Assembly: GCA_903951425.1 (NCBI GenBank)
Contig: CAJBBX010000083.1
Coordinates: 53,394 to 117,393, forward strand
DNA: 64,000 nucleotides
Reading direction: 5' to 3'
Source: an uncultured Chthonomonas sp.
GTDB taxonomy: Bacteria; Armatimonadota; Chthonomonadetes; Chthonomonadales; CAJBBX01
Shown: positions 62,945 to 64,000 of the stretch, one piece after another
Layout: every line of letters begins with the position of its first letter
Numbering within the stretch: the stretch's first letter is position 1
Position numbers and translations under genes: made by a program
The notes under the pieces: generated by a model
Told to the model about the DNA's origin: nothing
The model's input: the letters and a program-made list of their open reading frames with translations, nothing else
Database searches by the model: none

Positions 62945-63331
62945 CTACCGCCTCGTGCGCTTCGGCTTGGGCTCCTTCGGCGGGAGCAGGGAGACGTAGG
63001 CGTGCGCTCGCGCCAGCCATGTGCCGAGGGCTGCCGGGTCACCCACGACGCTATCCGGCGGGACGATGTACTCGCGCATGGCTCGGCCAGGCATGGGCTC
63101 GAAGTGCGAGGCCCCGTCGAGAGCCAGGCACTCCTCCCGGTCGGCGTCTCCCAGCCGCACGAAGATGCCCGCGAAGTGCGCGCCGGCCAGCGTGTTGCCG
63201 TTGACGAACAGGCAGGGGCATCCGAACATGGAGCGCCGGTGCACGTCCGGCAGCCCCACCGCCGCCTCCTCCAGTGCGTCCGCCACCTGCTGTGGCACCT
63301 TCTTCCAGTCTCCCAGATTGGCCTGAGCCAA
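62945..63331 (-). CDS. TfoX N-terminal domain protein
   Basis: A 128-residue protein. RRSMFGCPCLFVNGNTLAG and AGIFVRLGDADREECLAL to FEPMPGRAMREYIVPP match the TfoX_N domain (M-F-G motif, then R-x-M-x-x-Y-x-x-x-P). The C-terminal TfoX helix-hairpin domain is absent, as in many stand-alone members whose function is unknown; full TfoX/Sxy is a competence regulator. The TTG start at 63331 has AAGGAG 6 bases upstream. The lysine/arginine-rich tail (PKEPKPKRTRR) may bind nucleic acid. Confidence 0.85.
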   Translation of the reverse strand: MAQANLGDWKKVPQQVADALEEAAVGLPDVHRRSMFGCPCLFVNGNTLAGAHFAGIFVRLGDADREECLALDGASHFEPMPGRAMREYIVPPDSVVGDPAALGTWLARAHAYVSLLPPKEPKPKRTRR

Positions 63332-63631
63332 TGGCTGCTCCTTGTGTGCGGCGGCTATGGAACCACCGGAACGGTGAGGCTGCGGTCCACCACGCGTTGT
63401 CGCCAGTGCCGCCGCCCAACCAACGATGCCACGTCCCGTGCCTACCTCCTAGCCACACTCCCGGCCCACCGGACCTGGCCGTGGGCCTGCCGCCGCACTG
63501 CTCGGCGGAGCCACATGAATGCTACCTACTCAGCCCTCAAGATCGCCACTTCCGTGCCATAGCAGGTGGTGGCTCGGGCCTACTCAACCAGCGGCTGGGC
63601 CCGTGCGGCGCCGGCTGCCCGCCGCCCCAGA

Positions 63632-63685
63632 CCGTCGGTCGAGTGCCTGCCCGCCGCCAGGCGGGCAGGCGTTTCGAGACCACGG
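63632..63685. repeat. REP-like intergenic element, copy B
   Basis: CCGTCGGTCGAGTGCC, a perfect 11-bp hairpin (GCCTGCCCGCC/GGCGGGCAGGC, 63645-63670) and CGTTTCGAGACCACGG. The flanks match the element at 27263-27317 while the stem sequence differs, showing compensated change in the hairpin. Confidence 0.65.
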
Positions 63686-63781
63686 CCGCACGCGCCGCCC
63701 TTGACGTCATCCTGACGCGAAGCGGAAGGACCCCCCGGCGTGAGCCGCCGCACCTGCGGGGCCACCCCGCCCCGCCGTTCA
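63662..63781 (+). repeat. Long direct repeat, copy 1
   Basis: A 120-bp segment (CGGGCAGGCG to CCGCCGTTCA) that recurs at 63881-64000 with two differences (TTT/TAT in GTTTCGAG and GGACCC/GGATCC). It includes GTCATCCTGACGCGAAGCGG, related to a piece at 56513. Confidence 0.85.
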
Positions 63782-63880
63782 TCGCGACGCCAACGGAAGC
63801 GCCGTGCAACGCGGATGCGCGGCGGGCTACTTACGGGGGGTCCTTCGGCCAGACGGCGGCCTCAGGATGACGGCCCGGGG

Positions 63881-64000
63881 CGGGCAGGCGTATCGAGACC
63901 ACGGCCGCACGCGCCGCCCTTGACGTCATCCTGACGCGAAGCGGAAGGATCCCCCGGCGTGAGCCGCCGCACCTGCGGGGCCACCCCGCCCCGCCGTTCA
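63881..64000 (+). repeat. Long direct repeat, copy 2 (runs to the window edge)
   Basis: The second copy begins 219 bases after the first and continues to the last base of the window, so its true length is unknown. Between the copies an inverted version of the GTCATCCTGA...GAAGGACCC piece lies at about 63835-63874. Confidence 0.85.

Larger units (their letters stand above)
63332..64000. other. 669-bp gene-free region with repeats at the window edge
   Basis: No credible coding region or RNA gene. It contains a REP-like element, a long direct repeat with 219-bp period and an inverted GTCATCCTGA-type piece between the two copies. Confidence 0.7.

Noticed and set aside
63316..63331. ATTGGCCTGAGCCAAT as a third LacI-type operator
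   Set aside because: The centre is not palindromic and the bases encode the first codons of the TfoX-N gene, so coincidence is more likely.
63662..64000. CRISPR array
   Set aside because: The repeated unit is at least 120 bp with only two visible copies and a 219-bp period, unlike 23-40-bp repeats with regular spacers; no cas gene is present.

Overview
The window is a contiguous, very GC-rich chromosomal segment. Its signals look bacterial: Shine-Dalgarno sites, sigma-70-like promoters, many GTG and TTG starts, a CCA-encoding tRNA-Pro, DnaA and lipobox lipoproteins. It combines a CcrM-type methylase, SARP/BTAD regulators fused to ATPases, AAA-WD40 proteins, SBBP/RCC1 propeller proteins and many one-off secreted carbohydrate-active enzymes without SusC/D. 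That mix fits a heterotrophic polysaccharide degrader, most likely Armatimonadota or a neighbouring phylum. The taxonomy is an inference from gene content, not a marker-gene result.

0-8 kb: the start of pabB (cut by the window edge), a ccrM-like GANTC methylase, a cytoplasmic hybrid histidine kinase whose H-box histidine is replaced by glutamine, a ROK sugar kinase, dnaA with a clear promoter, and a secreted glycosidase. 8-15 kb: a cytochrome c lipoprotein, a PQQ-type propeller, a beta-helix lipoprotein, an NTF2-like protein, an orphan minimal nucleotidyltransferase, and a secreted protein joining a sialidase-like and a GH43-like propeller.

15.3-20.9 kb is the most unusual block: a tightly overlapped operon of a SARP/BTAD regulator (broken by one base from its AAA ATPase), a second AAA ATPase carrying a membrane segment, coiled coil and WD40 propellers, and a small beta-rich protein. 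21-27 kb: a GH16 enzyme, then a coupled sugar isomerase-MDR-SDR-glycosidase operon. 27-36 kb: tRNA-Pro, a GxGYxYP protein, an exported rubrerythrin, a DUF6259 glycosidase and a glycosidase split by an in-frame amber codon.

36-42 kb: a three-gene cluster of poorly known function, a deacetylase-like secreted protein, and a toxin-antitoxin graveyard (a HigBA-like pair with a frameshifted toxin, a decayed VapBC). 42-50 kb: a pectate-lyase-like protein, an RCC1 propeller with Ig modules, and a three-gene envelope operon (YIDPGSG membrane protein, methyltransferase, sulfatase-like protein). 50-60 kb: a transglutaminase-like protein, an uncharacterised secreted protein, and two tandem SBBP-propeller/Ig paralogues. 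60-64 kb: a full-length SARP-ATPase-TPR regulator divergent from the second SBBP gene across a 21-bp-phased direct repeat, a TfoX-N protein, and an intergenic repeat array that runs off the end.

Several genes are broken by exactly one base or one codon (SARP, HigB, VapB, glycosidase). In HigB and VapB the missing base lies in a C run. This is either real decay or a systematic sequencing error and should be settled before interpreting those loci.
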